Part shown: positions 32,040 through 42,700 of the stretch, in pieces
Layout: each line of letters begins with the position of its first letter
Numbering within the stretch: position 1 is the stretch's first letter
NCBI RefSeq assembly: GCF_027887165.1
Contig: NC_077232.1
Location: forward strand, 84,970,541-85,034,540
From: Monodelphis domestica
Taxonomy: Eukaryota > Chordata > Mammalia > Didelphimorphia > Didelphidae
Length of the DNA: 64,000 nucleotides
Direction: 5' to 3'
Translations under genes and position numbers: made by a program
The notes under the pieces: generated by a model
The model's input: only the letters and a program-made list of their open reading frames with translations
The model's database searches: none
What the model was told of the DNA's origin: nothing

Positions 32040-32330
32040 TCATAGGGCTTTATCTTTCTGGTACTGGTACAGTGTTATGCAGAGGGAATGTTCAGTAAGT
32101 GCTTAAATACATACATTTATGTAGCACTTCAAAGTTTGCAAAGATCTTTACAAATATGATCTCCTATTTCATTTACCGTTACAAGAAACCAGGAAGGCAG
32201 CTGTTCTTATTACCCCCATTTTAAAGATGAAAAGAATTGAGGCAGACAAAGGTCAAGTGACTTGCCACGAGTCACAGGGCTAGGAAAAGGCTGAAAACAA
32301 ATGTGAACTCAGATACTCCTGAACGAAAAA
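32040..32330. repeat. L2 tail (+) followed by CORE-SINE (-)
   Basis: L2 tail TGGTACAGTGTTATGCAGAG and AATGTTCAGTAAGTGC, then a reverse MIR: AAAGTTTGCAAAGATCTTTA, CAAGTGACTTGCCACGAGTC. Confidence 0.65.
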
Positions 32331-32429
32331 AGACCAGAATACCATCCCTTAAACCTCCTGGCTGCCTTCCATTAAATCAATAGGAGGAGAATTTCTCCAG
32401 CTTTATCATAAAGGCTTTCAGGTTTCAAG

Positions 32430-32625
32430 AAAGTGGAAGGATCGCTAACTCTCGAGTCTAAGGCCCTGGATTCATAGCCTGTCTTTGATGCTTATCACCT
32501 GTGTGACTCTGGGCAAATTACTCCATCTGCCTGAGCTCCTTTCCGCCTGTGTAAAATGCAGGGGAGAGTCTAGGAGGTCTCGGAAGTTTCTTCCAGACCC
32601 AGCTTTACAATCGGAACTTCTATGT
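32430..32625 (+). repeat. CORE-SINE with L2-like tail
   Basis: CACCTGTGTGACTCTGGGCA, GCCTGTGTAAAATGCAGGGG and AGGTCTCGGAAGTTTCTTCC. Confidence 0.7.
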
Positions 32626-32779
32626 ATTATTTCTATTCAGCACTATTCCGTACTCGTAGAAATCGAGTGAACATTTTATTTTCTTTCTGGGCATCATTCT
32701 TTGTGAGCATATGGAGGTGGGATTTGGAGGCTGCATTTAGCGTCATCATTTGGAACAACAGCTGAACTCACCTAGTCCT

Positions 32780-33590
32780 GAGTCAGTTCTCCGCAGCTCT
32801 GACCCCTCGCAAGCTGGCGTTCCCAGGTGAAACATGTTTTCTCTTTCTTTCCTGCTGACTCCGTAGCCAGGTGTCTCCATTTTCCCAGGGCTCCATCTCA
32901 TCTAAGACCACTTCAGAAATAAATCCCAAGGGAAGATTGCGCTGTTCTCCGAGCGGTCAGTACTGACGGCCCTTGGGGTACCTCCCAGTTTTCGAGGTCC
33001 CCTCTTATCGCGGGCACGACAAATAATTAAGATAAAAATGAAGTAAGCAGACTAAATAAAATACGGTAACTATTAATGCCAAGTGAATATTTCCTTATTT
33101 GCAATGGAAGGTCTGACCACACTCGCATTAAGCCTGGATTACTGTTTAATAAAGGTGGTGGGAAATAGGTTGGAGTTCGAATCTCTCAGGCTCGCGATGG
33201 AATGAGACGTCGGGAGAGAAAAGCTCTCAAGGAAGAGATGAGGACTCAGCGCGCTTTGTTGGTCTGTGAGTGAGATGAAATCAGCGCGAGGTCTCCAGTG
33301 CCAGCTTTGTCAGGATGAGTAGTGCACGGCTTGTCCCAGAGAGTTGACCTGCCTCAATCTCAGGGTGGCAGAATGCGTAGGTCTGGGAGCCTCCAGATGC
33401 TGCAGCGCGTTCAGGCCAAGATGGACCGGACTAAGATCCCAGGAGTGTCCCCCAATTCCGTGAATCAAGCTGAGGGGTCTCCCTCTGCTCCAGAGAGCTC
33501 AGGCCAAGTTAGCTGAAACTAAGGTACCAGGAGTATCTCTACCTTCCTCCTCTCCCACCCCCTCAGCTCTGTGGATTGTGTAGCGCCTGG
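32780..33590. promoter_or_regulatory. CpG-enriched patch, candidate regulatory element
   Basis: By eye, about 25-30 CpG dinucleotides in 0.8 kb, against a background of roughly one per several hundred bases. Dense spots are 32937-33022 (GCGCTG, CCGAGCGG, TTTTCGAGG, TATCGCGGGCACGAC), 33176-33290 (CTCGCGATGG, ACGTCGGG, CAGCGCGC, CAGCGCGAGG) and 33400-33460. There are no SINEs inside, which is unusual for this window. It might be an enhancer, a promoter of an unannotated transcript, or an old GC-rich insertion. No exon is confirmed. Confidence 0.4.
33412..33535. repeat. Two-copy tandem duplication, period 88 bp
   Basis: CAGGCCAAG at 33412 and at 33500 each start a similar block (GACTAAGATCCCAGGAGTGT against AACTAAGGTACCAGGAGTAT). 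The 88-bp period is not a multiple of three, so it does not preserve a reading frame. Confidence 0.7.
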
Positions 33591-33904
33591 ACAAGGAGCC
33601 ATTAGTGGGGACTAGGTCACCAACCAATGCTTCCATGTGTTTTTTTCTGACTGCCCTGATAGCCCTTGAGGTCCTTTGGAAGTTGCCTTGGCTATAGTCA
33701 CCCCCTGTCCCAAGATGCTATGGATGTGGCCTTCTGGGTCAGGTCTTCTGCAAGGATGGAGAAAAGGGCCAAAGGCATGGATGGTGCATCTTCTATCCAA
33801 CAGCAGAATGAGGTAGGTTCATGCAGCAGCACCTTGTCAATGTTTTTCTTCTTTCTCTCCAACCCTCAAATGCCATGGAATGGGACCAAGTATGTAGTAG
33901 AGAT

Positions 33905-34120
33905 CAAGTAACAACAGCTAGCATTAATAAAATACTTTAAGGTTTGCAAAGCATTATCTCTTTTAATCCTCACAACAACCCTTGGCATCCATCTTAGGAG
34001 TAATTATCAACCCTATTTTGCAGGTGAGGAAACAGGCAGTAAGAGGTTAAGTGACTTGCCCAGAGTCATATAGCTGATAAGAATCATAGGCAGAATCTAA
34101 ACTTGTCGTCTTGACTTTCT
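33905..34120 (-). repeat. CORE-SINE, near full length
   Basis: TACTTTAAGGTTTGCAAAGC, AATCCTCACAACAACCCTTG, TTTGCAGGTGAGGAAACAGG and AAGTGACTTGCCCAGAGTCA. Confidence 0.8.
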
Positions 34121-34384
34121 GCCATACATTCCTAGATAGAAATCTCCATCATTTACATTGAAAATTAGAAATGGACTATTTGGATTTGGAAACACTTTTT
34201 GATTGTTTATTTGAATGAGAATGGAGATGAGAAATCCTGAGTATTTGTTAGGAGGCAGCTTTTCTTTCAATAAGGTAGCTGTTGAGAGGTAACTTGTTTT
34301 GGAGTAGGTGGCTCCTGACAAGATGGTAGTCTACGATCATGGGCAAGTCACTCCTGGAACAACAAATCGGTGTTCTCCAAATTG

Positions 34385-34565
34385 TTTCTCCAACTCTTAC
34401 CTTTGGTCTTAGAATCAATAAGAAATATTGGTTCCAAGGCAGAAGAATGGTAAGGGTTAGGCAGTTGTTAAATGACTTGCCCAGGGTTACACAGTTAGGA
34501 AGTATCTGAGGCTAGATTTGAACCCAAGACTTCCCATTTCTAGGTATGACACTTCTGGCCATTGA
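34385..34565 (-). repeat. MAR1-type SINE
   Basis: CTCTTACCTTTGGTCTTAGA, TTGGTTCCAAGGCAGAAGAA, ACTTGCCCAGGGTTACACAG and TTTGAACCCAAGACTTCCC. It abuts the L1 fragment. Confidence 0.85.
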
Positions 34566-35560
34566 GCCCTCTAGAATGGTTGGATCAGCCCACAATCCCA
34601 CCAACAATGTATTTGTGTTCCAATTTTGCCACATCCCCTCCAACATTTATCCTTTTTCCTTACCGTCATATTGGTCAATCTAATACATATGAAGTGGTAT
34701 CTCAGAGCTTTTTAAATTTGCATTTCTCTGATTTAGACCATTTTTTCACATGAGTATTGATAGCTTTGATTTCATCATCTCAATAATGCTTATTAATATC
34801 GTTTGACCATTTGTCAGTTTGAGAATGATGTGTTCTTATGAAGTTGACTCAGTTCTATAAATATTTGGGAAATAAGACCTTTATCTGAGAATAATGCCGT
34901 CATATCCCTCCCACTCCAATTTGTTATTTCCCTTCTAATCTTGATTATGTTGATTTTGTTTTATATAAACCCTTTTAATTTTAATATAATTGAAATTATT
35001 TATTTTACATCTCACAATGTTCTTCCCTTCTTCATAATTCATGCAGGTAAACTATTCTATACTCCCCTAATTTGTTTATGGTATATATATATACCCTTTA
35101 GGTATAAATCACATATGTATTCTGACCTTATTTGGTAAAGGATGTGAGATGTTGGTCTATACCTAGTTTCTACCATACTATTTTCCCAGTAGTTTTTATC
35201 AAATAGAGAATGCTTATACCCAAACCTGGGATCTTAGGGTTTATCAAATACTAGGTTGCTAAGGTTATTTATTCCTGTATATTGTGCATCTAATCCATTC
35301 CACTGATCTATCATTCTCTTTCTTAGCCAGTATCAGACTGTTTTGATGATTCCTGCTTTAGAGTACAGATTGAGATCTGTTATTGCTAAGTCACCATCTT
35401 TCCCATTTTTTTGTATTAATTCCTTTGATAACTCTCCAATCTTTAAATCTTGATATGAGTAGCACTTGCTCTTTGTTCTGATCAGTGAACTACTTTTGAT
35501 GCTCTCTGTTGGCTTCTTTAGAATTTCTGACTTCTCACATTGACTGCTTAAATATTCTGG
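34566..35560 (-). mobile_element. LINE L1 fragment, ORF2 3' part
   Basis: The reverse complement follows the end of mammalian L1 ORF2: CCCACCAACAATGTATTTGT, AGTGGTATCTCAGAGC, AATTTGCATTTCTCTGATTT, GACCATTTTTTCACATGAGT, AAGACCTTTATCTGAGAATA and TATCAGACTGTTTTGATGAT, in that order. It is 5'- and 3'-truncated and has many stops in all frames. Confidence 0.85.
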
Positions 35561-36060
35561 GTGTGTGACCTAAATGATTATTATGGAATAAGCCACCATT
35601 TCTTGAAATTTGTGCTTTAAATGCACTGTAATTATCAGTGTTGTGATTATAACTGTAATCAACTTGAAAACCCCCCTGTCTAAACAAGAGGCAGATTAAC
35701 AGTTGCCATCAAATTGTGCATACTTATTAACTCATATAATATGGGGGTAGGGAGCTTTGCCCTTATAACAACTTGTTGTGGTTAAGGCCATTAGCTTTTC
35801 CGAGGAATTTCCAAAACCTTAACTCTTACCCTTCCCTCTGTGTTCTCTAGCTTCTGAAATAACTTTGTTGCTTTGCACCTATTTTCTATTTTGTGTACCT
35901 GTTATATCCCGCAGTAGAACCAAAACTTTCATATTATAGCTGAAGAAACTGGGGTAGATAAAAAGGGTAAGAAGCCTGGCCAGGCTCATGTAGCCAGAGA
36001 GTGGAGATTTTTTTTTTTTTGTCATTACATCCCAGCAAAACATCTAAGCTGCTATGCTTA
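35561..36060. other. Intergenic DNA
   Basis: Mostly unrecognised. A minus MIR piece is near 35938-36000 (CTGAAGAAACTGGGGTAG), followed by T13. Confidence 0.45.
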
Positions 36061-36064
36061 AGGC

Positions 36065-36480
36065 ATAGAATAAAGGATGGACTTGGAGTCAGGAAGATCT
36101 GATTTAGAATCCTGCCTTAGAAATTTATTGTAGAGAGGCAGGCAGGAAGATAGTAGGAGTTGGGAGGCCCAGGGTTCAAATTTGACCTCAGACACTTCTT
36201 AGCTGTGTGACCCTGGGAAAGTCACTTACCCCCAACTGCCTAGCCTTGCTGCTCTTCTGTATGCACACTAAGACAGAAAGTAAGGTTTTAAAAATAAAAA
36301 GAAATTCACTAGAAATCATTTAACTTGTTTGCCTCAGTTTCCTCACAAGTAAAAATACGAATAATAATAGCACCTGCCACCCAGGATTATTGTGAGGATC
36401 AAATGAGATAATTACTTATGTAAAATGCTTTACACACTTTAAAGAGCTATATAAATGCTAATTAATACTATCATTATTTT
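36065..36480 (+). repeat. CORE-SINE interrupted by a MAR1-type SINE
   Basis: Left part 36065-36128 (GACTTGGAGTCAGGAAGATC, GAATCCTGCCTTAG). Right part 36303-36480 (TTTGCCTCAGTTTCCTCACA, ATTGTGAGGATCAAATGAGA, AAAGAGCTATATAAATGC). The inserted copy is at about 36130-36300. Confidence 0.8.
36130..36300 (+). repeat. MAR1-type SINE nested in a CORE-SINE
   Basis: AGGAGTTGGGAGGCCCAGGG, TTAGCTGTGTGACCCTGGGA, AACTGCCTAGCC and ACTAAGACAGAAAGTAAGG. Possible short duplication AGAAATT on both sides (about 36119 and 36300). Confidence 0.8.
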
Positions 36481-36496
36481 GGCTATACAGTAGCAT

Positions 36497-36708
36497 ATGG
36501 GGCAGTTAGGTGGTACAGTTGGATAAAGGGATGGGACTAGAGTCAGGAAGACCTAAGTTCAAATCCAACCTCTGTGACTCTGGACAAATTACTTAACCCT
36601 GTTTGTTTCAGTGCAATGAACTGGAGAAGGAAATAGGATCTTTGCCAAGAAAACCCCAAATAGGGTCATGAATGGAACACAACTGAAATGACCAAACAAC
36701 AACAACAA
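36497..36708 (+). repeat. tRNA-SINE with RTE/BovB-like tail
   Basis: GGGGCAGTTAGGTGGTACAG, GAGTCAGGAAGACCTAAGTT, AATGAACTGGAGAAGGAAAT, AAGAAAACCCCAAATAGGGT and (AAC)n end. Confidence 0.88.
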
Positions 36709-36729
36709 CTATATAAAGGCATTGAATAT

Positions 36730-36800
36730 ATGTTTGTATTTAGCCTAGTACAGTGCCTGGCACATAGCAGGCATTTAATGAATGTTTATTGACAAACTGG
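36730..36800 (+). repeat. L2/MIR 3' tail
   Basis: TAGTACAGTGCCTGGCACAT, AGCAGGCATTTAATGAATG. Confidence 0.75.
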
Positions 36801-36884
36801 ATTGTATCTTATTGTCCATTGGTTGGCCTGATTTGGACAAGAGGGTCTGAATAATAATAGTTTATTCCTTTCTATGCTTCATTT

Positions 36885-37410
36885 GAGACTTCTTCCATAT
36901 TCCAGTTCTCAGCTGACTTGGTTAAAATCCCACCTTCTGTAGAAAGACCTTTTATGTTCCTCTCCACTGCTAGTGCCTTCCTTTTTGCTGAGGTTACCAC
37001 TCTTCAGCATGACATATAGGGGCTGCTAGGTGGTTCAGTGGATAGAGTTCCAGGTTTAGAAATGGGAGGTCCTGGGTTCAAATCTCAACTCAGATATTTC
37101 CTAGCTGTGTGACTGTGGGCAAATCTAGCCCTTACCTTTCTTCTGCCGTGGAACTGATACTTAGTATTGATGTTAAGATAGGAGGCAATGGTTTTAAATA
37201 AATTAATTAATTAAAATTTTTAAAAGCCCAACATATAAAGGATAGCTACTTAGTTTTTTATATGTTTTCTATGCTAGATGTCAGCTCTTTGAGGGAAGGA
37301 ACTGTTTTTGGTTTTGGGTTTTATTTTATTTTATTTTTTTACTTTGAGTCTCCAGTGCTTAGCAAAGTACTTGGCATTAGTAAGTTTTCAAATGTTCGTT
37401 GAGTAACATC
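36885..37410 (+). mobile_element. LINE L2 3' end interrupted by a MAR1-type SINE
   Basis: The left part (to about 37018) has AATCCCACCTTCTGTAGAAA. The right part (from about 37226) has GTCAGCTCTTTGAGGGAAGG, TGAGTCTCCAGTGCTTAGCA and AAGTACTTGGCATTAGTAAG. The order matches an L2 tail. Confidence 0.75.
37020..37210 (+). repeat. MAR1-type SINE nested in L2
   Basis: GGGGCTGCTAGGTGGTTCAG, GGGAGGTCCTGGGTTCAAAT, CCTTACCTTTCTTCTGCCGT and TTGATGTTAAGATAGGAGG. ACATATA on both sides (37012 and about 37230) may be a short target duplication. Confidence 0.85.
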
Positions 37411-37740
37411 AGATCAGACTCACTGATATTTGCTGGTCCCTAACAGGTCTTGGATTTGCTTGAACAAATTTAAAGAGGGCATTTATTTTCTTTCAGGAAT
37501 AATATTTGTAGTTCAGAAACCTTCTGCCAGATCAACAGCATTACCTGGTGTTTGGCTAGGAAGGCCTAACTAGTAGTTTGCCATTGAATGAATTATTGAA
37601 ATGACGTGGTTTAGCCACTTATCCTTTTTATATGTAATTATGACTTTTTATTAAAATAACTGCATAAATGTAGTGCCTACTAACTACTCACATTTAAAAA
37701 ATAAATTTAAATTCCAATATAATATGGAACATAAGAAAAA
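37411..37740. other. Intergenic DNA, nothing recognised
   Basis: No gene or named repeat. Confidence 0.45.
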
Positions 37741-38300
37741 GACTTTTTTTAGAATTCTAAGGTCCCTTCTAAATATGATGTTGTATGTTCCATGTTTTAA
37801 GGTCTCTCCCAGCTCTACCATTCTAAAGTTCTAAGGTCTTTTTGGTTCTGATGTTCTAAGGTCTTTCCCAACTCTGCCATTCTGAGTTCTAAGCTCCTTC
37901 CAGTTCTAATGTCTATGTTCTAAGGTCTCTCCCAGCTCTGTCATTCTAAGTTCTAAGGTCCTTCCAGTTGTGGTGTTCTATGATCTTTCTGAGATCTGCC
38001 ATTCGAAGGTCCACCCCCCCCAGCTCTAATGTTCTACATTCTAAGGTCTCTCCCAGCTCTGCCATTCTAAATTCTAAGATCCTTCCAGTTCTGATGTTCT
38101 AAGGTCTTTCCCAGCTCTGCTATTGTAAGTTCTAAAGTCCTTCCAGTTTTGATGTCTATGTTCTAAGGTCCCTCCCAGCTCTACCATTTTAAGTTCCAAG
38201 GTCTCTTCTAGCTCTGCCATTCTAAGTTCTAAGGTCCCCCCACCCCCAGCTCTGATACCCAATGCTTTATATTCTTTTGTCCATCTCAGTTCTGACGACC
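37741..38300 (+). repeat. L2/MIR-tail minisatellite array
   Basis: About 560 bp of alternating degenerate units of roughly 30 bp: TTCTAAGGTCTCTCCCAGCT / CTGCCATTCTAAGTTCTAAG / GTCCTTCCAGTTCTGATGTT. Higher-order periods of about 60-70 bp are visible (for example TCTATGTTCTAAGGTC at about 37911 and 38155). The unit equals the 3' tail of L2/MIR-type repeats. It lies just past the inferred HTRA3 3' end. Confidence 0.9.
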
Positions 38301-38544
38301 TACATTCTGTGTCTCATCCAGTTTGGCAACAATATGTCTATTAAAAACAACTCATTTACTATTAGGAAACAGGTTGATATAAAATGGAAATGGTTGAAGA
38401 GCTCCATAATTCTTTTCTTGAGTTCCTGCATTATTATACATGGCTTTTTGTTGGGTAGAGATCCCCAAGAAAGGCAGTGGCAGTGAGAAGGCTCAAAAAA
38501 AATGAAGCTTCTGGCACAGATGTAAGAACAATTTGCTTGTAAAC

Positions 38545-38550
38545 TTTAAT
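38545..38550 (-). terminator. Candidate distal polyadenylation signal ATTAAA
   Basis: ATTAAA on the minus strand is followed about 15-25 nt later by a TTGTTCTT and TCTGTG-containing stretch that could serve as the downstream GU/U-rich element. It sits just before the L2-tail minisatellite begins, consistent with the end of the transcript. Confidence 0.45.
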
Positions 38551-38834
38551 ATTTTCTTACAGTAGAAACATACAGTACAAGCTACACTGAGTATTCATTT
38601 TACAGTAAAGCCTGCCAGTATAATGTTAAACTAATCTATAACCAAAATGTAAAAAAAAATGACGTTATTTTTTTCACATCATCTGCATCTTTTTTCATAT
38701 ATATATGGCATTAATTCTATAAGAATCATTTACTTTCTTCTAGCACTGCATGGCCAAGGTGTCAGCTGCTGCAACCAATTATCACATTTGTTCCTTCTGA
38801 GGGTCATGAGAAGGGCAATGATGCATTGGTGGCA

Positions 38835-39010
38835 AATGGATTGGATTAGGAACTGGGTGACCTAGGTTCTGGTCTTCATTTTGCCACTAGCAGTGAGACC
38901 TTGGCCAAGTCATCCCCTCTGTGGGCCTTGGCTTCCTCATCTTTGGAATGAGGCCTTTGTACTAGATCATATCCAAGGTCCCTATCAGCTCTACAAGGCT
39001 ATGATTCTGC
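38835..39010 (+). repeat. CORE-SINE in the HTRA3 3' UTR
   Basis: GGATTAGGAACTGGGTGACC, GTGAGACCTTGGCCAAGTCA, TTGGCTTCCTCATCTTTGGA, then the tail ATCCAAGGTCCCTATCAGCT. It is antisense to the HTRA3 transcript. Confidence 0.75.
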
Positions 39011-39034
39011 CACAAATCTCTCCACTTCCAGCCC

Positions 39035-39040
39035 TTTATT
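39035..39040 (-). terminator. Candidate proximal polyadenylation signal AATAAA
   Basis: Canonical AATAAA on the minus strand, about 565 bp after the stop codon, followed by GATTTGTGGC as a possible GU-rich element. It is at the edge of a CORE-SINE copy, so it may have been created or exposed by that insertion. Use is uncertain. Confidence 0.35.
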
Positions 39041-39603
39041 GAACTCAAAGTGGAGAAACTGTGTCCAAATATGATTTCACATTTAAGAGGCCATGAAAAG
39101 CACAGCTTTCCATCCAAAATGCTTCATGCTACAGCACAGAGATTTGGCTCTTAACCAATCTGATAGGACACCCCCTTTTGAATATGGTCTCCACCAACAA
39201 TGGGGTTCCTGGAGACTGTTTCTTTCTTGAATGACACTCAGAAGCTTCTGTACAAGGAAAATATTGTGACTCTCTACTTTTTTTCTAACACTATAGATAA
39301 TTTTAAAATATTCTATCACTAAAATTCAGAACCACTGGGTCCAATTTTGCCTTTGGTTGTTATTGTTTGGAGCAACTCCAACAGGCAGTATTTGGGTCTC
39401 CATTAAAGGCAAAATTTGGTCCATCGTTTTAATTCTGTAACATTAGAATGGGTTGTCCCTGTACAGAAATGGCTCAGGCTCACACATATTAGGCCACTTT
39501 GCTGTTAGTCAACAGGAAATGGGATTAGTTTGAAGAAGAGGTATCCAACATTCCAAAATCCAAGGAGTTGGCAATAGCATGTAGGGAATCTCCTCTCCTT
39601 CCT

Positions 39604-39769
39604 CTACATGACAACTTCAGGCTCAATATTAAAGAGCAAATCATCATTTCCTCTTCGAACTTCAAGTAATAGGGGTGACTCCTTCATCACAGCTTCCTGT
39701 AGCTCACTGGAGTTCTTCAAAGGCCGGCCGTTTACTTTAACAATGATGTCGCCATCTTTGATTCCACCT
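39604..39769 (-). CDS. HTRA3: HTRA3 exon 9: PDZ C-terminal half and stop
   Basis: The terminal coding exon completes an Arg codon and encodes 54 residues, [20 protein letters not shown] to the C-terminal NIEPEVVM, then TAG at 39606-39604. [14 protein letters not shown] is the PDZ core strand and helix region, and [14 protein letters not shown] closes the domain. The acceptor is tcctttgcag. Changes relative to human (KNSS for VDSS, MKES for LTES, NIEP for SIAP) are mild. The 3' UTR follows on the minus strand. Confidence 0.97.
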
Positions 39770-42700
39770 CTGCAAAGGAGATCAATTGGAATAATACAAT
39801 TCACAAATGGCTTAAGATCAGGGGCTCACCTGTGGCTAAGGTTACTTATTCTTACTCTGGTAGACTTAGGGATGTTTTTCGCTTCTGGAAAACATGATAT
39901 GGTATGATGGGAATATTATATATAACTGTCCTCATTCAGATTTCATCACTTTTATCTTGTAATATCGTAATAATTCCCTAATTAATTTCTCTGCTTCTAG
40001 TCTCTCCTTTCTCTAATGCATTCTTCATACAACCACAAAAATAACCTCTCTGATATATGTTATTCAGTAGTATCAATCACATCCAATTTTTGTGACCCTG
40101 TTTGGGGATTTTCTTAGTAGATACTGGAGAGATTTATCATTTCCTTCTCCAGCTAACTTTATGGATGAGGAAACTACAGCAAGCAAAGTTAAGTGACTTG
40201 CCCAGAATCACATCGCTTGGGAAGTTTCCGAGGTCAGATTTGAACCTGGGAAAATAAGTATGCCTGACTCTAGGCACAGCACTCTATCCACTGTGACACC
40301 TAGTTGCCCTTCCTAATGTATGGGCATAAATGTATGTACATATACATATGCACATTTGTACACACATATAAATACATATTATATAATAGATTATATATAT
40401 TAGATATTAAAACATTTATAGAAATAAATATCACTTCTTGCTCAAAGGATTGCAATGGTTACCCATTGCCTCTAGAACAAAATTCAAACTCTATTATGTG
40501 GAATTTAAGGCATTACATAATCTGGGTCCAAACTAGCCTCATTTTACAATTACTCTCTTTCCACATATCTCCCTCCTGAATTGGGTCAGAAGGTCATAAA
40601 ACGTTAGTGCTGGAAAGGCCTTAGAAAGAATCTAGACCAAAATGAGGAAACTGGATCCCAGTGAAGTTAAGACTGATGGGGTCACTTGGCTAATAAATAG
40701 TAGAGCTGAGATCCAAACATGGTTCCAGATCCCTGACTCACAAATCTCTTAATTCCCAAATCAATATGCTCTTCATTATTCTCCACAGCATCTTCCAAAT
40801 GATCAGCAGTTCTATGATTCCAAGTAACAGATGCCAAAGTAAAATAAACATCCCAACTGAGCATTCCCTTAGTTTTATCATAAAAAGTAAAAAAAAATAA
40901 AGCCAAATAAAACCACACACTCATACTCCTTATCTTGAATAATTCCAAAACACAAATTAAATTAGAGTCAAAAACCTAAATTGGTTTGAAGTGCCTGAAT
41001 GATGGCATAAAAACTATGTTTGCTTGCTTACCTCTGAGATGGTGAATTTGGGACAACCTCGTGCACATAAATCCCACTACTGACATCAGGAAAATCGGGA
41101 TTGTTATCTTTTAGTTCTTCTACCAAACTGAGAAGAGATTTTAAAAAAATTATAAAATATTGTCTTTATTTTCTTTAAGGTCCACACAAAAAATCTGAGA
41201 CTCAGGGACAATTGGGGGGAAGATGGCACAGAAGATATGATTAAGATTTTGAAGAGAAAGAAGAAATAAAATTAAATCGATTAAAAAAAATTTTTTTTTG
41301 GCAAATGACTTGGACAAAGCCTAGTGGTCTTCAGAAATGCCTCTTTGAGGTAAATTGAAGAGAATTAGTGGTTTCATTAAAAATGACATGATAATGGAGA
41401 ACTGTGAACAAGATCTCTCCTTCAGAAGTTCAGAGCAATTAAAGTCTTTTATAGAACCAGAATCACCCTGGAGCCTAGTCTCATTGGAGAGATCATAGAG
41501 GGAATACTTAGTCATAGGTTGGATGAGCTGTCTTTGGAGTTCCTTTCCAGCCCTGAAAGTCTACCATTCCATGATTTGATCATGAGCCAGATTAGTTATG
41601 AGCAGGGGAATGAATACACAAGGACAACTGTAATAGTACTTAACACATAAAAGCTCATCATGGGGTTCCCAGACCCCTCAGACACCTACACTGGTGTAAT
41701 GGTCCGCATCCGTATGCCAATGAAGCGCTTTTTCACATCTGGAAAAGAAAGGTGGGATATTGTTGGTTTCAGGTGATCATTTTCTGCTTTGGTAATGAGT
41801 CTAGCAGAGCTACCCAAATGGTCACATCCCTCCTTTGCACCTTCAGTCATTTGAACAGGAACTTGGTGTATTATTCATGTTGTGCATGGTATAGTGGTAG
41901 TACATGGTACAATGGGAACAGCCTTGGTTCTGGAGCCAGAGAATCTGGGTTCAAATCCTGCCTCTGAGGCTTACAAATGATGTGAGACTTTGGATAAGTC
42001 AAATGAACCATCCTGGACTTCTTTTTCCCCTTCTATAAGATAGAGGGGAGACCAGACCTTGGAGGATGACTCCAAGGTCTTTTAAAATTTCAAACCTAGA
42101 AGCCTATGATCTTGACTTAATGACTGACTTACTGAATTTAAAGGGCTGCCAAGTCAAAGATTTGCTCTGTTTGATCTAAGAGGGCAGAACTAGGAAAAGA
42201 TGCAGAGAAGCTAGTTTCAGTTTAATGTAAGGAAAAGTTGGGGTGAGGGGGGAGGTGGGTGGCTCAGTAAATCCCTTAGCACTCTTCTGCCTTAAAACCA
42301 CTACCCAATATTGAGTCCAAGACAGAAGGTAAGGGTCATTAAAAAAAAAAACAGTTAATGGAATGGGCTGCCTCAGGAAGAAGTGGGCTCCCAGTTATTG
42401 AAGTCTCATTGAAGATTGCTGACCCATTCTTTTTCCAACTCTGAAATGTTGTGTCCCATCTAGAGCGAACATTCTTGGGAATCTTAGGGATTTATTGAAC
42501 TTTGTGTCTAGCCAAGTGATTGGGGCTTGTTTAGTTGTGCCTGACTCTGGGCAATAGGGTGTATGGATATTACTTGGTAAAGGTACTGGAGTGATCTACC
42601 ATTCCTTAGTAGATTAAAGCAAACAGAGATTAAGTGACTTTCCCAGAGTTGCATAGCTAGTAAGTGTCTGAGGTTGCATTTGAACTCAGATCTTTCTGAC

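Larger units (their letters stand above)
38525..39603 (-). other. HTRA3: HTRA3 3' untranslated region (inferred extent)
   Basis: The sequence after the stop codon is mostly non-repetitive apart from a plus-oriented CORE-SINE at about 38835-39010. Two minus-strand polyadenylation hexamers lie in it, AATAAA at 39040-39035 and ATTAAA at 38550-38545. The distal one gives a UTR of about 1.08 kb, close to what I recall for human HTRA3. The extent is inference; no transcript data are available here. Confidence 0.6.

Noticed and set aside
33322-33516. Open frame inside the CpG patch
   Set aside because: It ends inside the second copy of a frame-breaking 88-bp duplication, and no homologous protein is recognised. 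Kept only as part of the CpG-patch finding.
37741-38300. Possible CRISPR-like repeat array
   Set aside because: The units are degenerate, contiguous and without unique spacers, and the genome is mammalian; it is a minisatellite from a retroposon tail.
1-38500. Exons of ACOX3, the expected convergent neighbour of HTRA3
   Set aside because: No acyl-CoA oxidase motif was recognised on the plus strand; the gene is presumably beyond the left edge.
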